Shown here: piece by piece, positions 36,749 to 45,505 of the stretch
Position numbering within the stretch: the stretch's first letter is position 1
Layout: each line of letters starts with the position of its first letter
Source of the DNA: Pelomonas sp. Root405
GTDB taxonomy: Bacteria; Pseudomonadota; Gammaproteobacteria; Burkholderiales; Burkholderiaceae_C
Assembly (NCBI RefSeq): GCF_001425165.1
Contig: NZ_LMDU01000001.1
Location: 899,311-963,310 of the forward strand
Direction of reading: 5' to 3'
DNA length: 64,000 nt
Position numbers and translations under genes: made by a program
Notes under the pieces: model-generated
Database searches by the model: none
Told to the model about the DNA's origin: nothing
Seen by the model: the letters and a program-made list of their open reading frames with translations, nothing else

Positions 36749-37336
36749 ATGCCGCCCATGCCTGCCGACCGGATCGTCCTGACCAACCAATTCCTCATCG
36801 CCATGCCTGGCATGGCCGACGAGGCCTTCGCAGGCACGGTGGTCTACCTCTGCGAGCACAACGACAACGGCGCCCTCGGCCTCGTCATCAACAAACCCAT
36901 CGCGTTGACGCTGGGCAACCTGTTCGAGAAAGTCGAGCTGAGCCCGCCGGCCGACCCGCTCGCGGGCAGCCCGGTCTTCTACGGTGGCCCCGTCCAGACG
37001 GATCGCGGTTTCGTGCTGCACGAGCCGCTGGACGAGGAGGGCGGCCACTACAACGCGACGCTGGCCGTGCCCGGGGGCCTGGAGATGACCACCAGCCGCG
37101 ATGTGCTGGAGGCGCTGTCCAACGGCGCCGGGCCGAAGAAGATCCTCGTCACGCTGGGCTACAGCGGCTGGGCCGCCGGCCAGCTCGAAGAAGAAATCGG
37201 CCGCAACGGCTGGCTGACCGTGGACGCCTCGCCTGCCATCATCTTCGACACGCCAGCAGAACTGCGCTACGAGCGCGCCTTGGCGCTGTTGGGCGTGGAC
37301 CCGCGCATGCTGAGCTCGGACGCGGGGCATGCATGA
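36749..37336 (+). CDS. YqgE/AlgH family protein (UPF0301)
   Basis: A 195-residue protein with the UPF0301 start LTNQFLIAMPGMADEAFAGTVVYLCEHNDNGALGLVINKP and the later VFYGGPVQTDRGFVLH and GYSGWAAGQLEEEI. The function is unknown; the linkage to ruvX is conserved in proteobacteria. The ATG at 36749 or the one at 36758 could start it. The intergenic region after it contains a large palindromic repeat. Confidence 0.92.
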   Translation: MPPMPADRIVLTNQFLIAMPGMADEAFAGTVVYLCEHNDNGALGLVINKPIALTLGNLFEKVELSPPADPLAGSPVFYGGPVQTDRGFVLHEPLDEEGGHYNATLAVPGGLEMTTSRDVLEALSNGAGPKKILVTLGYSGWAAGQLEEEIGRNGWLTVDASPAIIFDTPAELRYERALALLGVDPRMLSSDAGHA

Positions 37337-37382
37337 GCCCCTCGCCCGGTCTTGCCCCGCTGAACGCGGGCCAGCCCAGTCG

Positions 37383-37480
37383 GTCCCCCGAGGGGACGGC
37401 GATTGACCGGGCTCGGAGCCCGGTCAACATCGCCCAACGGGCCGGCTTGGGGCGGCCCGGCGCTCGGCCCCAATCCAGCC
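37383..37480. repeat. Palindromic intergenic repeat, copy 1 (before ruvX)
   Basis: Three hairpins in a row: GTCCCC-CGA-GGGGAC (37383-37397); a perfect 11-bp stem TTGACCGGGCT-CGG-AGCCCGGTCAA (37403-37427); and a CGGCTTGGGGCGGCCCGGCG module followed by a GCCCCAA arm (about 37442-37473). The first and third modules recur at 38403-38442 and 39421-39466. Confidence 0.8.
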
Positions 37481-37495
37481 GTCTGGGCTGCTGAG

Positions 37496-37891
37496 ATGGC
37501 AGCAACCCTCTCTGCGGCCCATCAGTCCTTTCTTGCTTTTGATTTCGGCACCCGCCGCATCGGCGTGGCGTCCGGCACGCGCCTGCTGGGTGCCGCTGAG
37601 CCCCGCGCAACGGTCAAGAGCGGCGACTTCGCGGCAATCGCCGCGCTGATCGAGACCTGGCAGCCCGACGCCCTCGTCATCGGCGTGCCGCGCTACCCCG
37701 ACGGTGCGCCGCATGTGATGACGACCAAGGCCCAGAACTTCGGCCGCCGCCTGGCCGGGCGCCACCATCTGCCGGTCTTCGAGGTGGACGAGCGCTACAC
37801 CAGCGTCGAGGCCGAGGCCGAGGGCGCCCACGATGTGGACGCCGCCGCCGCCGCCCTCATCCTTGAACAATTCTTCCGGGAACACCCATGA
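37496..37891 (+). CDS. ruvX: Holliday-junction resolvase-like / pre-16S rRNA nuclease RuvX
   Basis: A 131-residue YqgF/RuvX RNase H-fold protein starting near FLAFDFGTRRIGVASG with the catalytic aspartate, then LVIGVPRYPDG and VFEVDERYTSVEAEA, and a terminal acidic cluster HDVDAAAAALILEQFF. In E. coli YqgF trims the 5' end of 16S rRNA. The stop overlaps pyrR by four bases (ATGA). Confidence 0.93.
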   Translation: MAATLSAAHQSFLAFDFGTRRIGVASGTRLLGAAEPRATVKSGDFAAIAALIETWQPDALVIGVPRYPDGAPHVMTTKAQNFGRRLAGRHHLPVFEVDERYTSVEAEAEGAHDVDAAAAALILEQFFREHP

Positions 37892-38376
37892 GTGAACTGC
37901 TGCTTGACGCCGAGGCCCTCTACCTCGAACTCAAACGCGGCGTGCAGCGACTGCTGACCGCCGACACCGCCTTGGTGGGCATCTGGAGCGGCGGCGCCTG
38001 GCTGGCCGAGCGGCTGGCCGTGGACCTGGGTCTGGCGGACGCCGGGGTCATTTCCAGCGTGCTGCACCGGGACGACTTCGGCTCGCGCGGCCTCGCCAAG
38101 GCCGACCACACCTCGCTGCCCTTCAACGTGAACGGGCGCGACATCCTGCTGATCGACGACGTGCTCTACACCGGCCGCACGACGCGCGCCGTCATCAACG
38201 AGCTGTTCGACTTCGGCCGCCCGGCCAGCGTGCAGCTGGCGGTGCTGGTGGACCGCGGCGGGCGGCAACTGCCCATCGAGCCGGCGTTCTCGGCCGCGCG
38301 TGTCACGCTGTCTGCCGACCAGCATCTGCGCCTGGCGCGCACCGACGACGGTCGATTCGCATTCGAGGTGAAGTGA
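37888..38376 (+). CDS. pyrR: Pyrimidine operon regulator / uracil phosphoribosyltransferase-like PyrR
   Basis: A 162-residue phosphoribosyltransferase-fold protein with the PRPP loop [21 protein letters not shown] and a lysine/aspartate-rich [21 protein letters not shown] region. In Gram-positives PyrR binds pyr mRNA attenuators. In proteobacteria with the ruvX-pyrR-pyrB order its RNA role is less clear, and I see no obvious PyrR-type anti-antiterminator here, although hairpin-forming repeats do lie between pyrR and pyrB. It may have weak uracil phosphoribosyltransferase activity. Confidence 0.9.
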   Translation: MSELLLDAEALYLELKRGVQRLLTADTALVGIWSGGAWLAERLAVDLGLADAGVISSVLHRDDFGSRGLAKADHTSLPFNVNGRDILLIDDVLYTGRTTRAVINELFDFGRPASVQLAVLVDRGGRQLPIEPAFSAARVTLSADQHLRLARTDDGRFAFEVK

Positions 38377-38402
38377 TGGCCCCCATGTTCACTTCATTCA
38401 CT

Positions 38403-38442
38403 GCCCCCCGAGGGGGCGTCGGCCTCCTTTGGGGCGGCCCTG
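38403..38442. repeat. Palindromic intergenic repeat, copy 2 (between pyrR and pyrB)
   Basis: GCCCCC-CGA-GGGGGC (38403-38417) is a perfect 6-bp hairpin with the same CGA loop as copy 1, followed by TTTGGGGCGGCCC (about 38428-38440), a shortened form of the second module. No T run follows, so it is not a classical terminator; it lies in the pyrB leader, about 13 bases before the ATG. Confidence 0.75.
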
Positions 38443-38455
38443 CAGGAGTCCGCTG

Positions 38456-39418
38456 ATGCTGTCCAAACGCAACCCCCAGCTCAACAAGCACGGCGAACTC
38501 ATCCACCTGCTGTCCATCGAAGGCCTGCCGCGTGCGGTCATCGAGCAGATCCTCGACACGGCGGGCAGCTTCCTGTCGGTCAATGACCGCGAGGTCAAGA
38601 AGGTGCCGCTGCTGCGCGGCAAGTCGGTGTTCAACCTGTTCTTCGAGAACAGCACGCGCACCCGCACCACCTTCGAGATCGCCGCCAAGCGACTGTCTGC
38701 CGACGTCATCAACCTCGACATCGCACGCAGCTCCACCGCCAAGGGCGAGACGCTGCTGGACACGGTCGCCAACCTCAGCGCCATGCATGCCGACATGTTC
38801 GTCGTGCGCCACAGCGAGAGCGGCGCGCCTCATCTGATCGCCCAGCACTGCGCACCCCACGTGCATGTCGTCAACGCCGGCGATGGCCGTCATGCCCACC
38901 CGACGCAAGGGTTGCTGGACATGCACACGATCCGGCACTTCAAACAGGACTTCCGCCAGCTGACGGTCGCCATCGTCGGCGACATCGTGCATTCGCGCGT
39001 GGCGCGCAGCGACATCCACGCGCTGAACATCCTGGGTGTGCCCGAGATCCGCGCCGTCGGCCCCAAGACCCTCGTGCCCGGCGACCTGCGCGACATGGGC
39101 GTGCGCGTCTGCCATGACATGGCCGAAGGCGTGAAGGGCGCCGACGTGATCATCATGCTGCGCCTGCAGAACGAGCGCATGAACGGCGGCATGCTGCCCA
39201 GCAGCGGCGAGTTCTTCAAGCACTTCGGCCTGACACCCGACAAGCTGGCGCTGGCCAAATCCGATGCCATCGTGATGCACCCGGGGCCCATCAACCGCGG
39301 CGTGGAGATCGCATCCGAGGTGGCCGACGGCAAGAGCAGCGTGATCCTGCCTCAAGTGACATTCGGCATCGCCGTTCGCATGGCCGTGATGGCCATCCTT
39401 GCAGGGAACGAAGCATGA
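38456..39418 (+). CDS. pyrB: Aspartate carbamoyltransferase catalytic chain
   Basis: PyrB condenses carbamoyl phosphate and aspartate, the committed step of pyrimidine synthesis. The 320-residue protein has the carbamoyl-phosphate loop [19 protein letters not shown], the [11 protein letters not shown] aspartate-domain motif, and a C-terminal [12 protein letters not shown]. The start ATG follows GCAGGAG. There is no pyrI; the next gene is a non-catalytic-looking dihydroorotase homologue, which matches class A aspartate transcarbamoylases that need such a partner for assembly. Confidence 0.96.
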   Translation: MLSKRNPQLNKHGELIHLLSIEGLPRAVIEQILDTAGSFLSVNDREVKKVPLLRGKSVFNLFFENSTRTRTTFEIAAKRLSADVINLDIARSSTAKGETLLDTVANLSAMHADMFVVRHSESGAPHLIAQHCAPHVHVVNAGDGRHAHPTQGLLDMHTIRHFKQDFRQLTVAIVGDIVHSRVARSDIHALNILGVPEIRAVGPKTLVPGDLRDMGVRVCHDMAEGVKGADVIIMLRLQNERMNGGMLPSSGEFFKHFGLTPDKLALAKSDAIVMHPGPINRGVEIASEVADGKSSVILPQVTFGIAVRMAVMAILAGNEA

Positions 39419-39420
39419 GC

Positions 39421-39466
39421 GGCGCCGGGCCGCTCCCAAGCCGCTCGCTCCCCCTCGGGGGGACGG
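39421..39466. repeat. Palindromic intergenic repeat, copy 3, inverted (between pyrB and pyrC')
   Basis: On the minus strand this carries the same two modules as copy 1: CGCCGGGCCG...CCAAGCCG is the reverse complement of the CGGCTTGGGG module, and CCCCC-TCG-GGGGG (within 39450-39463) is the CCCC-CGA-GGGG hairpin in reverse. The copy therefore sits in the opposite orientation to copies 1 and 2. Confidence 0.72.
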
Positions 39467-39488
39467 CGTGTAACGCCAAGGGGGCAAT

Positions 39489-40793
39489 ATGAAAATTCTC
39501 ATCAAGGGCGGCCGCCTCATCGACCCGGCCTCCGACCTCGACCGCCTCGGCGACGTCGCCATCGCCAACGGCCGCATCGTTCACCTCGGTGACGTCAGCG
39601 AGTTCACGGCCGACCGCACCGTGGACGCCAGCGGCCTCATCGTCGCGCCCGGCCTCGTCGACCTTTGCGCCCGCCTGCGCGAGCCCGGCCACGAGCACGA
39701 GGGCCTGCTGGAAAGCGAACTCGCGGCGGCCGCAGCCGGCGGCGTGACCAGCCTGGTCTGCCCGCCCGACACCGACCCGGTGCTCGACGAGCCCGGCCTG
39801 GTCGAGATGCTGAAGTTCCGCGCCCGCAAGCTCAGCCGTTGCCGCCTCTTCCCGCTCGGTGCGCTGACGCGCCAACTGGGCGGCACCGCGCTGACCGAGA
39901 TGGCCGAGCTGACCGAGGCCGGCTGCATCGGCTTCTCCCAAGCCGAGGTGCCGATCAAGGACACGCTGGTGCTGAGTCGCGCGCTGCAGTACGCGGCCAC
40001 CTATGGCTACACGGTCTGGCTGCGCCCGTTGGATGCCTACCTCGGCGGCGGCGTTGCGGCCAGCGGTGCGGTGGCCACGCGGCTGGGGCTGTCGGGCGTT
40101 CCTGTCAGCGCCGAGACCGTGGCCCTGCATACCCTCTTCGAGCTGGTCCGCGCGACCGGTGCCCGTGTCCATCTGTGCCGCCTGTCCAGCGCCGCCGGGG
40201 TCGAGATCGTGCGCGCCGCCAAGCGCGAGGGCCTGCCCGTGACGGCGGATGTGTCCATCAACTCGCTGCACCTCAGCGATGTCGACATCGGCTACTTCGA
40301 CTCCGCCATGCGCCTGACGCCACCACTGCGCCAGGGTCGCGACCGCGATGCGCTGAGGGCAGGCTTGGCGGACGGCACCATCGACGCCCTCGTGTCCGAC
40401 CACATGCCCGTGACGACCGATGAAAAGGCCGTGCCCTTCGCCGAGGCCACGCCGGGCGCGACCGGGCTGGAGCTGCTGCTCAGCCTGGCGCTGCGCTGGG
40501 CGCACGACTCCAAGCTGCCGCTGCAGCGCGCGCTTGCCGTCGTCACCGCCGAGCCGGTGCGCGTGCTCGGCAGTGCGCTCGGCTCGCTGTCGGCCAGCGC
40601 GGGTCGCCTGGTCGAAGGCGGCGTGGCTGATGTCTGCGTCTTCGATGCGGCCGCGAGCTGGGCGGTCACGCCCGGGGCGCTGGCCAGCCAGGGGAAGCAC
40701 ACGCCATTCGCATTCTCGTCCAGCGGCTTCGAGCTGCCGGCGCGCGTGCGCTGCACGTTGGTGGCCGGCCACATCGCCTACGAAGCCGCATGA
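39489..40793 (+). CDS. pyrC: Dihydroorotase-like protein lacking metal ligands (PyrC' type)
   Basis: A 434-residue amidohydrolase-fold protein. It begins MKILIKGGRLIDPASDLDR and keeps the family scaffold, but where active dihydroorotases have DxHxHxR this one reads DLCARLREPG: the two histidines are Cys60 and Arg62. The later SDHMPVTTDEKAVPF retains the aspartate region. In Pseudomonas the equivalent pyrC' is catalytically dead and needed for aspartate transcarbamoylase assembly; the same role is inferred here, so a working pyrC should lie elsewhere. A four-base overlap with the acyltransferase follows. Confidence 0.85.
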   Translation: MKILIKGGRLIDPASDLDRLGDVAIANGRIVHLGDVSEFTADRTVDASGLIVAPGLVDLCARLREPGHEHEGLLESELAAAAAGGVTSLVCPPDTDPVLDEPGLVEMLKFRARKLSRCRLFPLGALTRQLGGTALTEMAELTEAGCIGFSQAEVPIKDTLVLSRALQYAATYGYTVWLRPLDAYLGGGVAASGAVATRLGLSGVPVSAETVALHTLFELVRATGARVHLCRLSSAAGVEIVRAAKREGLPVTADVSINSLHLSDVDIGYFDSAMRLTPPLRQGRDRDALRAGLADGTIDALVSDHMPVTTDEKAVPFAEATPGATGLELLLSLALRWAHDSKLPLQRALAVVTAEPVRVLGSALGSLSASAGRLVEGGVADVCVFDAAASWAVTPGALASQGKHTPFAFSSSGFELPARVRCTLVAGHIAYEAA

Positions 40794-41509
40794 GGGCCGT
40801 CTGGCGTCTCGTGCGCCTGCTGCCCCACGTGCTGCACGGCCTGTGGATCGTGCGCCGGCACTTCGGGCATATGACGGCTGCGCAGCGCCATGAGCGCATC
40901 CAGTGGTGGTCGGCCAGGACGCTGCGCATCCTCGGCATCGAACTCAAGGTCTCGGGCCAGGCCTTGCCTCACGGTCATCTGCTGGTGGCCAACCACGTGT
41001 CCTGGCTCGACATCGCCGGCGTGCACGCGGTGCTGCCGCAGGCGCGCTTCGTGTCCAAGGCTGACGTCAAGCATTGGCCGGTCGTCGGTGCCCTGGTCGT
41101 GGGCGCCGGCACCCTGTTCATCGAACGCACCAGCAAGCGCGATGCGCTGCGCGTCGTGCACCAGACGGCCGAGGCGCTGCAGGCGGGTGACTGCGTCGCC
41201 GTCTTCCCCGAAGGCACGACCGGTGCCGGCCCCGAACTGCTGCCCTTCCACGCCAACCTGCTGCAGGCGGCCGTGGCCACGGGGGCGCCGGTGCTGCCGG
41301 TCGTGCTGCGCTGGCATGAGCCGGGCGAGCGCTTCAGCACCTCGGCGCGCTTCATCGGCGACATGACGCTGGGGCAGAGCCTGTGGGCCATTGCGTCGGC
41401 ACGCGGGCTGGGGCTGGACGTGCAGATCCTGCCAAGCGTGTCGACCACCGGCCAGGATCGCCGCGCCTTGGGCGAAACGCTGCGCAGCGCGATCAGCGCG
41501 CGGCTTTGA
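40790..41509 (+). CDS. 1-acyl-sn-glycerol-3-phosphate acyltransferase (PlsC family)
   Basis: A 239-residue membrane-associated acyltransferase with the catalytic NHVSWLDIAGVH (NHxxxxD) and the substrate motif FPEGTTGAGPELLPFHANLLQ. It would add the second acyl chain in phospholipid synthesis. It overlaps the pyrC' stop by four bases, so it is the last gene of the pyrimidine operon, an arrangement seen in other Burkholderiales. Its 3' end overlaps the convergent TIM-barrel gene by 17 bases. Confidence 0.9.
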   Translation: MRAVWRLVRLLPHVLHGLWIVRRHFGHMTAAQRHERIQWWSARTLRILGIELKVSGQALPHGHLLVANHVSWLDIAGVHAVLPQARFVSKADVKHWPVVGALVVGAGTLFIERTSKRDALRVVHQTAEALQAGDCVAVFPEGTTGAGPELLPFHANLLQAAVATGAPVLPVVLRWHEPGERFSTSARFIGDMTLGQSLWAIASARGLGLDVQILPSVSTTGQDRRALGETLRSAISARL

Positions 41510-42254
41510 GCCAAGCCAGGCCGGCCGAGGTCGCGCCGCGGGGGCGGTACTCCAGGCCGATGGCGCCGGGCCAGGCGCGCTCATCCAGCAGCGCGAACTC
41601 GTCCGCGTATTCGCCGGCCAGCGGTTCATGGCGGCCGGCCACGCCGGCGACCTGCACATGGCCCAGCCGGCCAAGGTCCAGCGCCCGCGCCAGATGGCTC
41701 AGGGACTCGCCGCCCTCGGCGACGCGGCAGTGGTAGAGGTCGAGCTGCAGTTGCACGCATCGCGAATTGAGCTCGTCGAGGAGCGCCAGCGCCTGCGCCT
41801 GGCGGTGCAGGAAGTAGCCCGGCATGTCGCGCCGGTTGATCGGCTCGACGATCAGCGGCACCGGTGACTGCCCGGCCGCCCAGGTGAGGTTTGCCAGCCA
41901 GGTGCTGCGCGTTTCAGGCGTGTCGTCGGCCAGGCCCGACAGCAGATGCACCCTTGCTGCGCCCAAGCGGGCAGCGAGATCGAGGCCGCGCAGCGTCGCG
42001 TCGCGGAACGCGGCCTCGCGGCCGGGCAGGGCCGCAAAGCCGCGCTCACCCGCCGCCCAGTCGCCGGCGGGCGCGTTGATCAGCACGACGCTCAGGCCGG
42101 CCAGCCGCGCGGCCAGGGCGTCGATGTCATGCAGATGCGGTTGCTGAAGCTCGACCGCGGCAAAGCCATCGGCGCGTGCGGCCTGCATGCGGTCGAGGTA
42201 GGCGTGCTCGGTGTAGAGCCAGTCGAGGTTGGCCGCAAGCTGTCGAGCGGTCAC
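41493..42254 (-). CDS. Hydroxypyruvate isomerase-like TIM-barrel protein
   Basis: A 253-residue AP-endonuclease-2-type TIM barrel related to hydroxypyruvate isomerase (Hyi). Landmarks are ANLDWLYTEHAYLDRMQAARADGFAAVEL at the N-terminus, PLIVEPINRRDMPGYFL with a metal-binding glutamate, and GLEYRPRGATSAGLAWL at the end. Hyi converts hydroxypyruvate to tartronate semialdehyde; the true substrate here is not proved. The start is GTG at 42254, overlapping the DUF4254 stop by four bases, so the two are co-translated. Confidence 0.83.
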   Translation of the reverse strand: MTARQLAANLDWLYTEHAYLDRMQAARADGFAAVELQQPHLHDIDALAARLAGLSVVLINAPAGDWAAGERGFAALPGREAAFRDATLRGLDLAARLGAARVHLLSGLADDTPETRSTWLANLTWAAGQSPVPLIVEPINRRDMPGYFLHRQAQALALLDELNSRCVQLQLDLYHCRVAEGGESLSHLARALDLGRLGHVQVAGVAGRHEPLAGEYADEFALLDERAWPGAIGLEYRPRGATSAGLAWLKAAR

Positions 42255-42874
42255 TGCGATTCGGCCACCAGCGCCGGATTCAGGCGCGGGTCGTTGTACA
42301 TCTTGAACTGGCGGTAGACCTTGAAATAGGCGCGGCCTGCGCGGGCGTCGGCCAGCAGCTCGTCGTAGCAATGGCCGAGGTCGGCGCGCTGCTGGATGAG
42401 GCGCACCAGGCGTTCGCTGCAGGCCTGGCGATGCGTGTCGTCGAGGTCGTCGCGTTGGGTCAGCTCGCGCATCGCGGCGATCTTCAGGCCGAGGATGGAG
42501 ATGCGGTCCAGCATCGAGCCGGCCGTCTCGCTGTTCAGCCGCGCGCCCGGCGGCACCATCGAGCGCGGCAGCGCGCTGGCGAGAGTCGCCGGGTCGACCA
42601 AGCCGAGGGCCGACAGCAGCAGCTCGTCGATGCGCTCGATGGCGTCGTTACGGGCCTGGTTGTGGCGGTCGATGGCGCGCTTGTTCGCGACGATCTCCGC
42701 GTCCGCAGCCTGGGTGCGCCGGGCCAGGTCTTCCTGGGCCCAGAGACAGCGGTTGTGGAAGTGGTTGGCGGCAATGCAGCCGCGCAGACCGCGGGGGTCG
42801 ACGGGCACAGGCGCGGTGACAAGGGCCGCGTCGTGGGTGGCGATGACCTCGGCAGAGGAGGGCAGTGAATTCAT
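42251..42874 (-). CDS. DUF4254 family protein
   Basis: A 207-residue largely helical cytosolic protein with the DUF4254 pattern: NHFHNRCLWAQEDLARR, IDRHNQARNDAIERIDELLL, NSETAGSMLDRISILGLKI and a closing YFKVYRQFKMYNDPRLNP. The family has no known activity but is regularly found beside lipopolysaccharide glycosyltransferases, as here (a GT9 gene is divergent, 41 bases away). The possible metal-binding His/Asn cluster in the first motif is notable. Confidence 0.82.
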   Translation of the reverse strand: MNSLPSSAEVIATHDAALVTAPVPVDPRGLRGCIAANHFHNRCLWAQEDLARRTQAADAEIVANKRAIDRHNQARNDAIERIDELLLSALGLVDPATLASALPRSMVPPGARLNSETAGSMLDRISILGLKIAAMRELTQRDDLDDTHRQACSERLVRLIQQRADLGHCYDELLADARAGRAYFKVYRQFKMYNDPRLNPALVAESQ

Positions 42875-42915
42875 GATTGAAGTGGAAAATCTCGTGCCAC
42901 TTGGATGATCTGCCG

Positions 42916-43866
42916 ATGATAGAAGCCCGCCCGTTGATCGTCCGCCTGCGCAATTTCGTCGGCGACACGGTGCTGAGCCTGCCGGCGCTGCGCTTGCTGG
43001 CGCAGCATGGCTACAGGCTGGAGCTGGTCGGCAAGGGATGGGCGCGAGAACTGCTGGAGGCCGAAGGCTGGGCGTTGCACGTGCGGCCCAAGGACTTGCG
43101 CGGCCGCATCGCCCAGCTGCGCGAATTGCGGCGGCGCTGTCGGGCCGGGGACGCTGGCTTCGACCAGCGCTCCAACACCTTGCTCTTGCCCTATGCCTTC
43201 TCGGCCGCACTGGATGCGCGCCTGGCCGGGCTGCAGGCCGAGGGCCATGCGAGCGATGGCCGCAGCTGGCTGATGAAGCGCAGCCACCCGCGCCGCGAGG
43301 ACCGGCACGTGCTGGTCGAGTATTGGGAGCTGGCCTGCGACTTCCTCGGCATCGAGGCCGAGCCGCCCGGCGACATCGGCATGCAGGTCAGCGCGGCGCA
43401 GCGCGAACAGGCGCGCGCACTGTTGGCGGCCCATGGCATCGCACCGGGGCGCTTTGTGCTGATCTGCCCGTTTGCGAACGGCCGCGTCGAGTTGCTCGAC
43501 CGCAGCTGGCCGGCCTTTCCGGACTTCGTGCAGCGCTTGCGGGCGCGCGACCAGCAGGTTGTCATCGTGCCGGGGCCGGCGGAGGTGGAGGGCGCCAGGC
43601 AGCTGTATCCGGAGGCGACCCGGCTGGAGGAGGTTGCGCTGGGCGTCTACAACGCGCTGCTGCAAGAGGCCGGCGTCGTCGTGGCCAACGACACCGGACC
43701 GGCCCATATGGCTGCCGGCGTCGGCGCCAGGCTGATCAGCGTGCTGGGGCCGACCGACCCCGCTCGCTGGGCGCCCTGGGGCTCGACGGTGACCGTCCTG
43801 CGGCGCTGGCCGGAATGGCCCGGCGCCGCAGAGGTTCTGTCAGCCGTGGATCAGGCCTTGCCCTGA
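42916..43866 (+). CDS. Glycosyltransferase family 9 (heptosyltransferase-like)
   Basis: A 316-residue GT9 protein. It starts with [21 protein letters not shown], the inner-core heptosyltransferase fold signature, and contains [32 protein letters not shown] near the C-terminus, the nucleotide-sugar pocket. It probably adds a sugar to the lipopolysaccharide core. The ATG at 42916 is preferred to an upstream one because the fold starts there. The 3' end overlaps convergent gpmA by 16 bases. Confidence 0.85.
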   Translation: MIEARPLIVRLRNFVGDTVLSLPALRLLAQHGYRLELVGKGWARELLEAEGWALHVRPKDLRGRIAQLRELRRRCRAGDAGFDQRSNTLLLPYAFSAALDARLAGLQAEGHASDGRSWLMKRSHPRREDRHVLVEYWELACDFLGIEAEPPGDIGMQVSAAQREQARALLAAHGIAPGRFVLICPFANGRVELLDRSWPAFPDFVQRLRARDQQVVIVPGPAEVEGARQLYPEATRLEEVALGVYNALLQEAGVVVANDTGPAHMAAGVGARLISVLGPTDPARWAPWGSTVTVLRRWPEWPGAAEVLSAVDQALP

Positions 43867-44594
43867 TTGGCCACCGCCGCAGCGGCCTTGGCTGCCGCTT
43901 CGGCGTCGCCGAGGTAGTAGCTCTTGATCGGCTTGAGGTCGGCGTCCAGTTCGTAGACGAGCGGGATGCCGTTCGGAATGTTGACGCCCACGATGGCGTC
44001 GTCCGCGATGTTGTCGAGGTACTTGACCAGCGCGCGGATGCTGTTGCCGTGGGCGGCGATGACGACGCGCTGGCCGCTCTTGATCGTCGGCGCAACGGTC
44101 TCGTTCCAGAACGGCAGCACACGGGCCACGGTGTCCTTCAGGCATTCGGTCAGCGGCACGTCGTTCGGGTCGAGTTGGGCATAGCGCACGTCGCTGCGCT
44201 CGCTGCGCGGGTCGGTCGCCTCCAGCGCCGGCGGCGGCGTGTCGTAGCTGCGGCGCCAGATCAGCACCTGCTCATCGCCGTACTGCTTGGCCATGTCGGC
44301 CTTGTTCAGCCCCTGCAGGGCGCCGTAGTGGCGCTCGTTGAGGCGCCAGGCGTGGCGCACTGGCAGCCAGGTGCGGTCCATCTGGTCCAGGCAGTGCCAC
44401 AGCGTCCAGACGGCGCGCTTGAGCACCGAGGTGTAGGCGATGTCGAAGTCATAGCCCGCTTCCTTCAGCAGCCGGCCAGCCGTCTTGGCCTGTTCGACGC
44501 CGGTCGGCGTGAGGTCGACATCGGTCCAGCCGGTGAAGCGGTTTTCCAGGTTCCAGGTCGATTCGCCGTGGCGGATGAGGACGAGCTTGTACAT
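43851..44594 (-). CDS. gpmA: 2,3-bisphosphoglycerate-dependent phosphoglycerate mutase
   Basis: GpmA interconverts 3- and 2-phosphoglycerate in glycolysis. The 247-residue protein starts [23 protein letters not shown] with the phosphorylated histidine, and has [21 protein letters not shown] and [17 protein letters not shown] with the second histidine. The C-terminus ends in an Ala/Lys-rich tail. It stands alone, divergent from the rhodanese gene. Confidence 0.97.
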   Translation of the reverse strand: MYKLVLIRHGESTWNLENRFTGWTDVDLTPTGVEQAKTAGRLLKEAGYDFDIAYTSVLKRAVWTLWHCLDQMDRTWLPVRHAWRLNERHYGALQGLNKADMAKQYGDEQVLIWRRSYDTPPPALEATDPRSERSDVRYAQLDPNDVPLTECLKDTVARVLPFWNETVAPTIKSGQRVVIAAHGNSIRALVKYLDNIADDAIVGVNIPNGIPLVYELDADLKPIKSYYLGDAEAAAKAAAAVANQGKA

Positions 44595-44682
44595 GGGCTG
44601 ATGGCACGCAGGTGGTGGGAGGCGCCGGATTATCCGACCCAGCGATAATCGCCGGCTTCGTTGAATTACACGGGATGCTTGC

Positions 44683-45093
44683 TTGAACTTCCTGATCGAG
44701 AACTGGTTTTTGATCGTCGCCGCGCTGGTCTCCGGCGGCTTGCTCATCTGGCCCCTGGTGGTGTCGGGCTCACAGGGCGCGGCGGTCGCCCCCGCGGAAG
44801 CGGTGCAACTGATCAACCGCGAGAAGGGCGTGCTGATCGATGTCAGCGAGCCCGAGGAATTCGCCAAGGGGCATGCGGTTGGCGCGCGCAATATCCCCTT
44901 CGGCCAGATCGAGGGCCACAAGTCGCTGCCCTCCAACAAATCCCTGCCGCTGGTGCTGGTGTGCCCCACGGGCGCACGTGCCGGCCGTGCTGCGGGCATG
45001 CTGCGCAAGCTGGGCTACGAGAAGGCCCGGGTGCTTGCCGGCGGCCTCAGGGCCTGGCGGGAGGCTAGTTTGCCGGTGGAAAAAAGCGCATAG
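44683..45093 (+). CDS. Membrane-anchored rhodanese-like sulfurtransferase
   Basis: A 136-residue protein with one N-terminal membrane helix (about residues 5-27) and a rhodanese domain whose active-site loop is [10 protein letters not shown], so the catalytic cysteine is present. The start is TTG at 44683, which gives the family N-terminus [15 protein letters not shown]. Three codons starting at ATG 44675 (ATG CTT GCT TGA) end in a TGA overlapping this TTG. It is followed 25 bases later by grxC, so a role in thiol or sulfur handling is likely. Confidence 0.85.
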   Translation: MNFLIENWFLIVAALVSGGLLIWPLVVSGSQGAAVAPAEAVQLINREKGVLIDVSEPEEFAKGHAVGARNIPFGQIEGHKSLPSNKSLPLVLVCPTGARAGRAAGMLRKLGYEKARVLAGGLRAWREASLPVEKSA

Positions 45094-45118
45094 GCGCGTT
45101 CCGCCCGAGGAGATCGAG

Positions 45119-45379
45119 ATGGCTGCCGTGAAGATGTATACGACCCTGGTTTGTCCGTTCTGCGTGCGCGCCAAGATGCTGCTGAAGCAGCGCGGCGTCG
45201 ACCAGATCGAGGAGATTCGTGTCGACCTCAACCCCGGCGAACGCCAGGCCATGATGGACCGGACCGGCCGCCGCACGGTGCCGCAGATCTTCATCGGCGA
45301 CACCCATGTCGGGGGGTGCGACGACCTCATCGCGCTCGACCAGAAGGGCGGCCTGCTGCCCTTGCTCCAGGCCGCCTGA
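45119..45379 (+). CDS. grxC: Glutaredoxin 3
   Basis: An 86-residue dithiol glutaredoxin with active site CPFC (C12, C15), the TVPQIFIGDTHVGGCDDL glutathione-binding stretch and normal length. It reduces disulfides in the cytoplasm using glutathione. ATG 45119 follows GAGGAGATCGAG. The rhodanese-grxC-secB-gpsA order is common in Burkholderiales. A terminator follows. Confidence 0.95.
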   Translation: MAAVKMYTTLVCPFCVRAKMLLKQRGVDQIEEIRVDLNPGERQAMMDRTGRRTVPQIFIGDTHVGGCDDLIALDQKGGLLPLLQAA

Positions 45380-45450
45380 TTTCAAGCCCGGGCAAGCCCC
45401 CACATTCCGGGATCAGGCTTGTCACGAGGCCTCGCCCATAATCCGCCACC

Positions 45451-45478
45451 GCCCGCAGCGCGCCGCCTGCGGGCTTTT
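45451..45478 (+). terminator. Rho-independent terminator after grxC
   Basis: GCCCGCAG (45451-45458) pairs with CTGCGGGC (45467-45474), then TTTT. It separates grxC from secB, so secB should have its own promoter in the roughly 27 bases that follow, or be reached by readthrough. Confidence 0.75.
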
Positions 45479-45505
45479 GTTTGACGCTCCGTTCGAAAGA
45501 ATCCC

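Noticed and set aside
37383-37427. Intrinsic terminator before ruvX
   Set aside because: Strong hairpins are present but no T tract follows, and the same modules recur in two other gaps, so a repeat element is the better reading.
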